From positions 1-19,939 of the forward strand of contig JBEIPU010000067.1 of the NCBI GenBank assembly GCA_040376925.1: a stretch of DNA of 19,939 nt, written 5' to 3'. Positions within the stretch are counted from its first letter, which is position 1, and each line of letters begins with the position of its first letter. The position numbers and the translations under genes are program-made. The notes beneath the pieces are model-generated. The model was not told the origin of the DNA. It saw only the letters and a program-made list of their open reading frames with translations, and did no database searches. The stretch is from RAM1 sp040376925 (GTDB lineage: Bacteria; Pseudomonadota; Gammaproteobacteria; Burkholderiales; Burkholderiaceae_C). Shown here piece by piece: positions 13,438-19,939 of this stretch.

Positions 13438-14823
13438 ATGGCACGCGAAGGCAGCTTGGAAGCCCCCACCCGGCACCCCCTGGACTGGAAGAACGCGGAG
13501 TTCTGGAACGAAGACGCCGCGTTCCATGAGTTGGAGCGCATTTTTGACATCTGCCACGGCTGCCGCCGCTGTGTGAGCCTGTGCGGTTCGTTCCCCACGC
13601 TGTTTGACCTGGTGGACGAAAGCACCACTGGCGAAGTGGATGGCGTGGCAAAGCAGGACTACTGGAAGGTCGTGGACCAGTGCTACCTGTGCGACTTGTG
13701 CTACATGACCAAGTGCCCTTATGTGCCGCCACATGAATGGAACCTGGACTTCCCCCACACCATGCTGCGTGCCAAGGCCATCAAGTTCAAAAAGGGCGAG
13801 GTCAAGACCGGCGAAAAATTCCTGGCGTCCACCGACGTGCACGGCCAGTTTGCCGGCATACCGGTGGTGGTCCAGGTGGCCAATGCAGTCAACAAGACCC
13901 GGTTCGCCCGCGGTGTGATGGAGGACATGCTGGGCGTGCACAAGGACGCCTGGCTGCCCGAGCTGGCCACGCGCAAGTTCCGCTCGGGCGCGAAGGACTC
14001 ACAGGGCCATGCAGTGCGCGACGGCGCCAAGACGCCGGGCAAGGTCGCCATTTATTCCACCTGTTACATCAACTACAACGAGCCCGGCATCGGCCACGAC
14101 CTGCTCAAGGTGCTGGACCACAACGAGATCCCGTACGTGCTGGTCGAAAAGGAAAAATGCTGCGGCATGCCCAAGCTGGAGCTGGGCGACCTGGATTCGG
14201 TCAACGCGTCCAAGGAGGCCAACATCCCGGTGCTGGTGAAGTACGCCAAGGACGGTTTCGCCATCCTGAGCGCGGTGCCCAGCTGCACGCTGATGTTCAA
14301 GCAGGAGCTGCCGCTGATGTACCCGGGCGACGCCGATGTGCAGCTCGTCAAGGACGCCATGTGGGACCCGTTTGAGTACCTGATGCAGCGCAAGCGCGAC
14401 GGGCTGCTCAAGACCGAATTCACGAAGCCGCTGGGCAAGATCAGCTACCAGATCCCCTGCCACGGCCGGGTGCAGAACATCGGCAGGAAGACCGAGGAAA
14501 TGCTGAAGATGATCCCGCAGACCTGGGTGCAGACCAACGAGCGCTGCTCGGGACACGCAGGCACCTTTGGCGTCAAGAAGGCCTATCACCCCATGGCCAT
14601 GAAGATCGGCAAGCCGCTGTTCAAAAAGATGGCGGATCACCCGGGCTCGGGCAAGGCCGAAGACGGCAGCGTCACGAGCGCGCCGGGTGTGCCCGACTGG
14701 ATCAGCTCCGACTGCCCGCTGGGCGGCCATCACATTGCGCAGGGCTTTGAAGTGAACCAGCTGGGCAACCCCACGCTGGCCCACCCGCTGACGCTGGTGC
14801 GCATGGCGTATGGAATCAGTTAA
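13438..14823 (+). CDS. HdrD/GlpC-like (Fe-S)-binding protein
   Basis: Predicted electron-transfer protein (461 residues) related to heterodisulfide reductase subunit D and GlpC. Two N-terminal cluster motifs are visible: Cys39-x2-Cys42-x2-Cys45-x3-Cys49 (ICHGCRRCVSLC) and Cys82-x2-Cys85-x2-Cys88-x4-Cys93-Pro (QCYLCDLCYMTKCP). Two cysteine-rich CCG-type domains follow. The first has STCY, then EKCCGMP and PSCTLM; the second has IPCHG, then ERCSGHAGTFG and SDCPLGGHH. There is no signal peptide or obvious membrane span, so it is cytoplasmic or peripheral. The ATG at 13438 (MAREGS) is used; the upstream in-frame start would cover the palindrome. The Shine-Dalgarno sequence is purine-rich but weak. 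Position between a rubredoxin-less rubrerythrin and a DUF3501 protein suggests it feeds electrons to the diiron site. This partnership is inference. Confidence 0.88.
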   Translation: MAREGSLEAPTRHPLDWKNAEFWNEDAAFHELERIFDICHGCRRCVSLCGSFPTLFDLVDESTTGEVDGVAKQDYWKVVDQCYLCDLCYMTKCPYVPPHEWNLDFPHTMLRAKAIKFKKGEVKTGEKFLASTDVHGQFAGIPVVVQVANAVNKTRFARGVMEDMLGVHKDAWLPELATRKFRSGAKDSQGHAVRDGAKTPGKVAIYSTCYINYNEPGIGHDLLKVLDHNEIPYVLVEKEKCCGMPKLELGDLDSVNASKEANIPVLVKYAKDGFAILSAVPSCTLMFKQELPLMYPGDADVQLVKDAMWDPFEYLMQRKRDGLLKTEFTKPLGKISYQIPCHGRVQNIGRKTEEMLKMIPQTWVQTNERCSGHAGTFGVKKAYHPMAMKIGKPLFKKMADHPGSGKAEDGSVTSAPGVPDWISSDCPLGGHHIAQGFEVNQLGNPTLAHPLTLVRMAYGIS

Positions 14824-14834
14824 AGGCAACGACG

Positions 14835-15425
14835 ATGCAACTCACCGGAAAAATCACCCGCGACAGCCTCATGACGCTGGAGGCCTACAGCAAGTACCGC
14901 AAGGAACACAAGGCGCAGGTCATTGCCCACCGCAAGCTGCGCAGCGTGGGGCTGGGCGAGCACATCACGCTGCAGTTCGAGAGCGAGACCAGCATCCGCT
15001 ACCAGATCCAGGAGATGCTGCGCATTGAAAAGATCTTTGAAGAAGAAGGCATCGAGCAGGAAATCGAAGCCTATGCGCCGCTGGTGCCTGACGGCAGCAA
15101 CTGGAAGGCGACGATGCTGATCGAATATCCCGATGAAAACGAGCGCCGCCGCGAGCTGGCCCGCCTGATCGGGGTGGAGGACCGCATGTTTGTCGAGGTG
15201 GAAGGCCATGCGCGCGTGTACGCAATTGCCGACGAAGACCTGGACCGCGAGAACGACGAGAAGACCTCGGCCGTGCACTTTGTGCGGTTTGAACTGACGC
15301 CGGCCATGTGCGCGGCGGTCAAGGCAGGGGCCAGCGTCAAGCTGGGCTGCGACCACACGAATTACCCCGCCCACATGACCATTCCGCCCGAGACGCTGGC
15401 GTCCCTGGCGGGCGATATCCGCTAG
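14835..15425 (+). CDS. DUF3501 family protein
   Basis: A 196-residue soluble protein matching my recollection of the DUF3501 family, which is found after rubrerythrin and HdrD-like genes. Function is unknown. The sequence begins with KITRDSLMTLEAYSKYRKEH, is rich in charged residues, and includes RYQIQEMLRIEKIFEEEGIE and a conserved-looking C-terminal LGCDHTNYPAHMTIP block. There are two cysteines, no membrane segment and no nucleotide-binding motif. AAAGG eight bases before the ATG and an 11-base gap after the iron-sulfur gene place it in the same operon. It may be a dedicated partner or assembly factor of the redox pair; that is inference. Confidence 0.88.
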   Translation: MQLTGKITRDSLMTLEAYSKYRKEHKAQVIAHRKLRSVGLGEHITLQFESETSIRYQIQEMLRIEKIFEEEGIEQEIEAYAPLVPDGSNWKATMLIEYPDENERRRELARLIGVEDRMFVEVEGHARVYAIADEDLDRENDEKTSAVHFVRFELTPAMCAAVKAGASVKLGCDHTNYPAHMTIPPETLASLAGDIR

Positions 15426-15431
15426 GGGCCT

Positions 15432-15448
15432 GTCACGCCGGGCGTGAC
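15432..15448. terminator. hairpin between convergent operons
   Basis: GTCACGC (15432-15438) and GCGTGAC (15442-15448) form a perfect seven-pair stem with a CGG loop. It overlaps the ugpQ stop codon and lies seven bases past the DUF3501 stop. There is no T tract on either side, so it is at best a weak bidirectional terminator or a 3' end stabiliser for both transcripts. Confidence 0.5.
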
Positions 15449-16209
15449 GCGGCACCCATCGCGGGCGCAAACAGATCGACCCGGTCGGTGATGATGCCGT
15501 CCGTGCCCAGGTCGATCAGCCGCTGGGCGGCCCATTCGTCATTGACCGTGTAGCTCAGCGTACGCAGGCCCGCGCTTTGGGCCTGGGTGACGCTGGAGGC
15601 GTCCCACAGCGCGTGGTTGCACACCACGGCTACGCATTCGAGCGCCAGCGCTGTTTCCAGCCAGCCCGTCCACAGCGTGTCCAGCAGCAGGCCGCGGGGC
15701 AGGGCCGGCGCGGCGACGCGCGCACCCTCCAGTGATTCCGGGCGGAACGACGTGAGCAGCGGCGGTACGGCCTGGCCCTGCCACAGCTGCTGCGCCTCGC
15801 GCGCCACCACCTCGCCGGTTGTCTGCTCCAGGCCGGGCGTGGGCTTGATCTCGATGTTCAGGTAATAGCCGTTTGCCAGGCAAAAGCGCGCCAGGTTGGT
15901 CAGCGTGGGCAGCGGCTCGCCCGCATGCGCGCGTGAGTGCCAGCCGCCCGCGTCCAGCTGCGCGAGCGCGGCCCAGGGCTGATCGCCGCCGATACCTTTG
16001 CCATTGGTCGTGCGCTCCAGCGTGGCGTCATGCATCAGGAACACCACACCGTCGGCCGACAGCTTGGCGTCGCACTCGAACATGCGGTAGCCATGCTCCG
16101 CACCCAGGCGGAACGCCGCCAGCGTGTTCTCAGGTGCCAGCTTGCCGGCGCCGCGGTGGGCGATCCAGCGCGGGTAGGGCCAGAAAGAAGTCGTCCCCAC
16201 GCTCGCCAC
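15433..16209 (-). CDS. ugpQ: glycerophosphodiester phosphodiesterase
   Basis: Cytoplasmic enzyme (258 residues) that cleaves glycerophosphodiesters, brought in by the Ugp transporter, to glycerol-3-phosphate and an alcohol. TIM-barrel GDPD motifs are intact: His18-Arg19 in IAHRGAG, PENTLAAF, Glu45-x-Asp47 in FECDAKLSADG, His60-Asp61 and the NIEIKP strand. The C-terminus carries YTVNDEWAAQRLIDLGTDGI and the following ITDR, typical of UgpQ. The start is a GTG at 16209, just three bases after the ugpC stop, so translation is coupled; a GTG nine bases later in the reading direction is an alternative. It is the last gene of the ugp operon. Confidence 0.93.
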   Translation of the reverse strand: MASVGTTSFWPYPRWIAHRGAGKLAPENTLAAFRLGAEHGYRMFECDAKLSADGVVFLMHDATLERTTNGKGIGGDQPWAALAQLDAGGWHSRAHAGEPLPTLTNLARFCLANGYYLNIEIKPTPGLEQTTGEVVAREAQQLWQGQAVPPLLTSFRPESLEGARVAAPALPRGLLLDTLWTGWLETALALECVAVVCNHALWDASSVTQAQSAGLRTLSYTVNDEWAAQRLIDLGTDGIITDRVDLFAPAMGAASRPA

Positions 16210-16212
16210 GGG

Positions 16213-17217
<1,005 letters not shown>

Positions 17218-17226
17218 TTTTGTTTC

Positions 17227-18081
17227 TTACTTTTCGGTGTCCACGAGGCCCTTGACGAACCATTTCTGCATGAGCATCACCACGATGGCCGGCGGCAGCA
17301 TCGCGAGGATGGCAGTGGCCATGACCACGTTCCATTCGATGTAGACCTCACCAAAAATCAGGCGCTTGATGCCCATCACGATGGGGTACATGGATTCATC
17401 GGTGGTGACCAGCAGCGGCCACAGGTACTGGTTCCATCCGTAGATGAACTGGATCACGAACAGCGCCGCCATGGAGGTCTTGGACAGGGGCAGCAGCACG
17501 TCCTTGAAGAAACGCATGGGCCCGGCGCCGTCCATGCGCGCGGCCTCCACCAGCTCGTCGGGCACGGTCATAAAGAACTGCCTGAACAGGAACGTGGCCG
17601 TGGCCGACGCGATCAGCGGGATGGTCAGGCCCGACATGCTGTTGAGCATGCGCAGGTCGGAGATCACCTCATACGTGGGGCCGATACGCACTTCCACTGG
17701 CAGCATCAGCGTGACAAAGATCATCCAGAACACGATGTTCTTGAACGGGAAGCGGAAGTACACGATGGCAAATGCCGACAGCAGCGAGATCGCGATCTTG
17801 CCGATGGCAATGATCAGCGCGCTGGCCAGGCTGATGCCCATCATGGGCAGTGCCGGGGCGACGGATGCACCGGCCTCGGTCTTGCCGCCAAACAGCGCGA
17901 AGCGGTAGCTTTCAACGATGTTGTTGCCCGGCAGCAGCGAGATCGGGTTGCTGGACATGATCTGCTCTGCGGTCTGCGTGGAACCGATGAAGGTCACGTA
18001 GATCGGGAAGAACACCACCACCACCCCCAGGATGAGGATGGCGTGCGAGATGAAGTCGAGGATGGGGTTGCGCTGGATCAT
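17227..18081 (-). CDS. ugpE: sn-glycerol-3-phosphate ABC transporter permease UgpE
   Basis: Inner-membrane permease (284 residues), one of the two channel subunits of the Ugp importer. Several hydrophobic spans are visible, beginning with HAILILGVVVVFFPIYVTF. The cytoplasmic EAA loop reads EAARMDGAGPMRFFKDVLLP and contacts UgpC. The segments FWMIFVTLMLPVEVRIGPT and ASATATFLFRQFFMTVPDEL closely resemble enterobacterial UgpE, as does the C-terminal VKGLVDTEK. The ATG at 18081 is chosen because GGAGG lies six bases upstream and the family starts here. An extended in-frame start at 18144 would translate the palindromic repeat. A 92-base gap with that repeat separates it from ugpA. Confidence 0.96.
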   Translation of the reverse strand: MIQRNPILDFISHAILILGVVVVFFPIYVTFIGSTQTAEQIMSSNPISLLPGNNIVESYRFALFGGKTEAGASVAPALPMMGISLASALIIAIGKIAISLLSAFAIVYFRFPFKNIVFWMIFVTLMLPVEVRIGPTYEVISDLRMLNSMSGLTIPLIASATATFLFRQFFMTVPDELVEAARMDGAGPMRFFKDVLLPLSKTSMAALFVIQFIYGWNQYLWPLLVTTDESMYPIVMGIKRLIFGEVYIEWNVVMATAILAMLPPAIVVMLMQKWFVKGLVDTEK

Positions 18082-18100
18082 GCAAACCTCCGCAGGGCCG

Positions 18101-18163
18101 CCCCAAGGCAGGCTTGGGCCCCCTCGGGGGGCAGCGAACCACACGAAGTGGGGAGCGTGGGGG
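18101..18163. repeat. REP-like palindromic element between ugpA and ugpE
   Basis: A compact GC-rich block with three consecutive stem-loops. CCCAAG/CTTGGG (18102-18107 with 18113-18118) is followed by GCCCCC/GGGGGC around TCG (18118-18123 with 18127-18132). CCAC/GTGG comes last (18139-18142 with 18148-18151), and GGGAGCGTGGGGG follows. I recognise this type as a frequent intergenic repeat in Comamonadaceae genomes; copy number cannot be checked here. It sits between two coupled permease genes and could stabilise or trim the mRNA. Confidence 0.75.
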
Positions 18164-18173
18164 TAGTAGTCAT

Positions 18174-19055
18174 CTAGTAGTGGACTTTTTTCTCGACGAA
18201 CTTGAACTGGATCACCGTCAGCGCGATCACGATCACCATCAGCACCACCGACTGCGCGGCCGAGCCGTTGATGTCCATGGCCTTGAAGCCGTCGTAGTAG
18301 ACCTTGTAGACCAGGATGGAGGTGTCCTTGCCGGGGCCGCCGTTGGTGGCGGCGTCCACGATGGCGAAGGTTTCAAAAAACGCATGGACCACGTTGATCA
18401 CCAGCAGGAAGAACGTGGTGGGCGACAGCAGCGGAAACACAATGGTCCAGAACCGCCGCCACGGGCCGGCGCCGTCAATGGTGGCGGCCTCGATCAGCGA
18501 GTGCGGGATGGACTGCAGGCCCGCCAGGAAGAACAGGAAGTTGTAGGAGATGTACTTCCAGATGGACGCCATCACGATCAGTGCCATGGCATGGTTGCCG
18601 TTGAGCACATGGTTCCATTCAAAGCCCATCTCGATCAGCGCGTAGCGGATCACGCCGTAGGGCGATGCGAACATCATCAGCCACAGCACGCCGGCCACGA
18701 CCGGCGCCACGGCATACGGCCAGATCAGCAGCGTCTTGTACAGGCCGGCAGCGCGCACCACGCGGTTGGCCATGACGGCCAGCAGCAGTGAAATGGCCAG
18801 GCCGCCCACGGCCACCAGTGCCGAAAAGATGGCGGTGATGCGAAAGGACTCGAGGTACGACGGGTCGGCAAACAGCCGCTTGAAGTTGTCCAGGCCCACG
18901 AATTCGCGGGTGGCGCCAAAGGCGTCTTCCTGCAGCACGCTCTGGTACAGCGCCTGGCCGGCCGGCCAGAAAAAGAACACCAGGATGATGGCCATCTGCG
19001 GCGCGATCAGTGCCCAGGGCAGCCATGAGGATTTGTAGGTGACTCGTTTTTCCAT
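18174..19055 (-). CDS. ugpA: sn-glycerol-3-phosphate ABC transporter permease UgpA
   Basis: Inner-membrane permease (293 residues), partner of UgpE. The first span is WALIAPQMAIILVFFFWPAG, followed by the periplasmic EFVGLDNFKRLF block typical of this family. The EAA loop reads EAATIDGAGPWRRFWTIVFP. The C-terminus QFKFVEKKVHY matches UgpA style. The ATG at 19055 (MEKRVTYKSSWLPW) fits the family N-terminus; an upstream in-frame TTG at 19091 is rejected. The ribosome-binding site is poor. The gene is flanked on both sides by different palindromic repeats. Confidence 0.96.
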   Translation of the reverse strand: MEKRVTYKSSWLPWALIAPQMAIILVFFFWPAGQALYQSVLQEDAFGATREFVGLDNFKRLFADPSYLESFRITAIFSALVAVGGLAISLLLAVMANRVVRAAGLYKTLLIWPYAVAPVVAGVLWLMMFASPYGVIRYALIEMGFEWNHVLNGNHAMALIVMASIWKYISYNFLFFLAGLQSIPHSLIEAATIDGAGPWRRFWTIVFPLLSPTTFFLLVINVVHAFFETFAIVDAATNGGPGKDTSILVYKVYYDGFKAMDINGSAAQSVVLMVIVIALTVIQFKFVEKKVHY

Positions 19056-19094
19056 ATCAGGCGGGATTAAGCCAGAAATCAGGCGCCTCAAAAA

Positions 19095-19164
19095 GCGTCA
19101 TGCCGGGCTTGACCCGGCATCCACTTCATGCAAGCGATGGACCCCGGGCCAGGCCCGGGGTGAC
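19095..19164. repeat. palindromic repeat element between ugpB and ugpA
   Basis: Two strong stem-loops stand side by side. ATGCCGGG/CCCGGCAT (19100-19107 with 19113-19120) has a CTTGA loop. CCCCGGG/CCCGGGG (19142-19148 with 19154-19160) lies further on. The outer edges, GCGTCATGCC and GGGGTGACA, give the whole an overall inverted layout (GTCA...TGAC). This resembles the dispersed GTCATGCCGGG-type repeat seen in many proteobacteria. It lies directly after the binding-protein gene in the transcript. Confidence 0.75.
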
Positions 19165-19168
19165 ACGA

Positions 19169-19939
19169 TCAGGACTTGTTTGCCTTCTCGAAACGCTCCA
19201 GCTGCTCGTTGCCGCGCTTGACGGCATTGTCCAGGGCTTCCTTGGGCTGCTTGCTGCCCTGCCACACGCCTTCGAGTTCCTCGTCAACGATGGTGCGGAT
19301 CTGCACGAAGTTGCCCAGGCGCACACCGCGCGACTTGTCGGTCGTCTTGCGGATCATCTGGTTGACCGACACGTCAGCGCCGGGGTTCTGCTTGTAGAAG
19401 CCCGACTTTTCGGTCAGGTCGAACGAGGCCTTGGTCACCGGCAGGTAGCCGGTGCGCTGGTGGCTGGCGGCGGCCACTTCAGGCTTGGACAGGTGGTTCA
19501 GGAACGCGGCCACGGCCTTGTATTCCTCGGGCTTCTTGCCGGCCATGACCCAGATGCTGGCGCCGCCGATCACGGTGTTTTGCGGTGCGCCGGGGACGTC
19601 AGGGTAGTAGGGCAGGGTGCCGGTGCCGTAGCCGAACTTGCCGTTGCGCTTGACGCTGCCGGCCAGAGCGGATGAACCCGTGGCCATCGCGCATTCGCCG
19701 GACACAAAGGTCGCATCGGCCCTGTTGTCGCGGCCCTTGTAGACAAACAGGCCGCTCTTGGCCATGTTGGCCAGGTTTTCAATGTGGCGCACGTGCAGCG
19801 GGCTGTTGAAGGCCAGACGCGTGTCCAGGCCGCCGAAGCCGTTGTTCTTGGTTGCGTACAGCACGTTGTGCCAGGCCGAGAAGGACTCCAGCTGGGTCCA
19901 GCTGATCCAGCTGGTGGTGAACGGGCACTTGTGGCCGGA
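19169..19939 (-). CDS. ugpB: sn-glycerol-3-phosphate ABC transporter, periplasmic binding protein (3' part)
   Basis: The last 256 residues of the solute-binding protein of the Ugp importer. The frame is open to the right edge, where the first codons read SGHKCPFTTSWISWTQLES, so the N-terminus with its signal peptide lies outside the window. Segments SFSAWHNVLYATKNNGFGG, GGASIWVMAGKKPEEYKA, AAFLNHLSKPEVAA and the C-terminal KEALDNAVKRGNEQLERFEKANKS fit UgpB. With a typical length near 430-440 residues, rather more than half is present. Any Pho box controlling the operon would be upstream of ugpB and is not visible. It is the first gene of ugpBAECQ in transcription order. Confidence 0.95.
   Translation of the reverse strand, partial: SGHKCPFTTSWISWTQLESFSAWHNVLYATKNNGFGGLDTRLAFNSPLHVRHIENLANMAKSGLFVYKGRDNRADATFVSGECAMATGSSALAGSVKRNGKFGYGTGTLPYYPDVPGAPQNTVIGGASIWVMAGKKPEEYKAVAAFLNHLSKPEVAAASHQRTGYLPVTKASFDLTEKSGFYKQNPGADVSVNQMIRKTTDKSRGVRLGNFVQIRTIVDEELEGVWQGSKQPKEALDNAVKRGNEQLERFEKANKS

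Noticed and set aside
18082..18144. N-terminal extension of UgpE
   Set aside because: The extra residues translate the palindromic repeat. GGAGG before the ATG at 18081 and the family N-terminus support the shorter form.
18101..19164. CRISPR-like or insertion-sequence interpretation of the ugp intergenic repeats
   Set aside because: There is one copy of each, with no spacer array, no transposase and no target duplications; they fit dispersed palindromic repeats.

Overview
The window looks like a chromosomal stretch from a high-GC betaproteobacterium, most likely Burkholderiales and probably Comamonadaceae. This rests on the style of the encoded proteins, the ugpBAECQ order, the rubrerythrin/iron-sulfur/DUF3501 trio, and two GC-rich palindromic intergenic repeats of a kind I associate with that family. 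The genus cannot be fixed from the sequence alone. Coding density is very high. The longest stretch without a gene is about 216 bases (12710-12925), so no large region is unexplained.

Layout. 1-1823: tRNA-Leu(CAA) on the minus strand, then a plus-strand run of cysM (cysteine synthase B), a zinc-ribbon Nudix hydrolase and a TusA-family sulfur carrier. 1830-2723: galU on the minus strand. 2806-3822: a plus-strand protein with the 2-hydroxyacid dehydrogenase fold whose nucleotide-binding glycines and two of three catalytic residues are replaced. 3830-12709: a long minus-strand gene run. In transcription order it reads VOC-family protein, class A flavin monooxygenase, DUF2783 protein, rfbB, rfbD, rfbA, rfbC, valS. 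The first three form a probable aromatic-oxidation operon behind two tandem operator-like dyads. The next four make dTDP-L-rhamnose. 12926-15425: plus-strand operon of a rubrerythrin without a rubredoxin domain, an HdrD/GlpC-like iron-sulfur protein and a DUF3501 protein. 15433-19939: minus-strand ugpB (3' part only), ugpA, ugpE, ugpC, ugpQ, the glycerol-3-phosphate/glycerophosphodiester uptake system.

How the genes work together. GalU and RfbA both consume glucose-1-phosphate, so envelope sugar nucleotides (UDP-glucose, dTDP-rhamnose) are made from one neighbourhood. CysM and the TusA-like protein both belong to sulfur handling. The ugp genes import and cleave glycerophosphodiesters for phosphate and glycerol-3-phosphate.

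The best candidate for a poorly described system is the rubrerythrin-FeS-DUF3501 operon. I infer it is a peroxide- or sulfur-linked redox module in which the four-cysteine-cluster protein supplies electrons that a rubredoxin domain would otherwise carry. Two upstream dyads and an internal palindrome suggest dedicated control. Other points of interest are the tandem operators of the monooxygenase operon, a set of competing RNA hairpins over the rfbB ribosome-binding site, the degenerate dehydrogenase, and different palindromic repeats on either side of ugpA. No CRISPR array, insertion sequence, phage gene or replication origin was seen.
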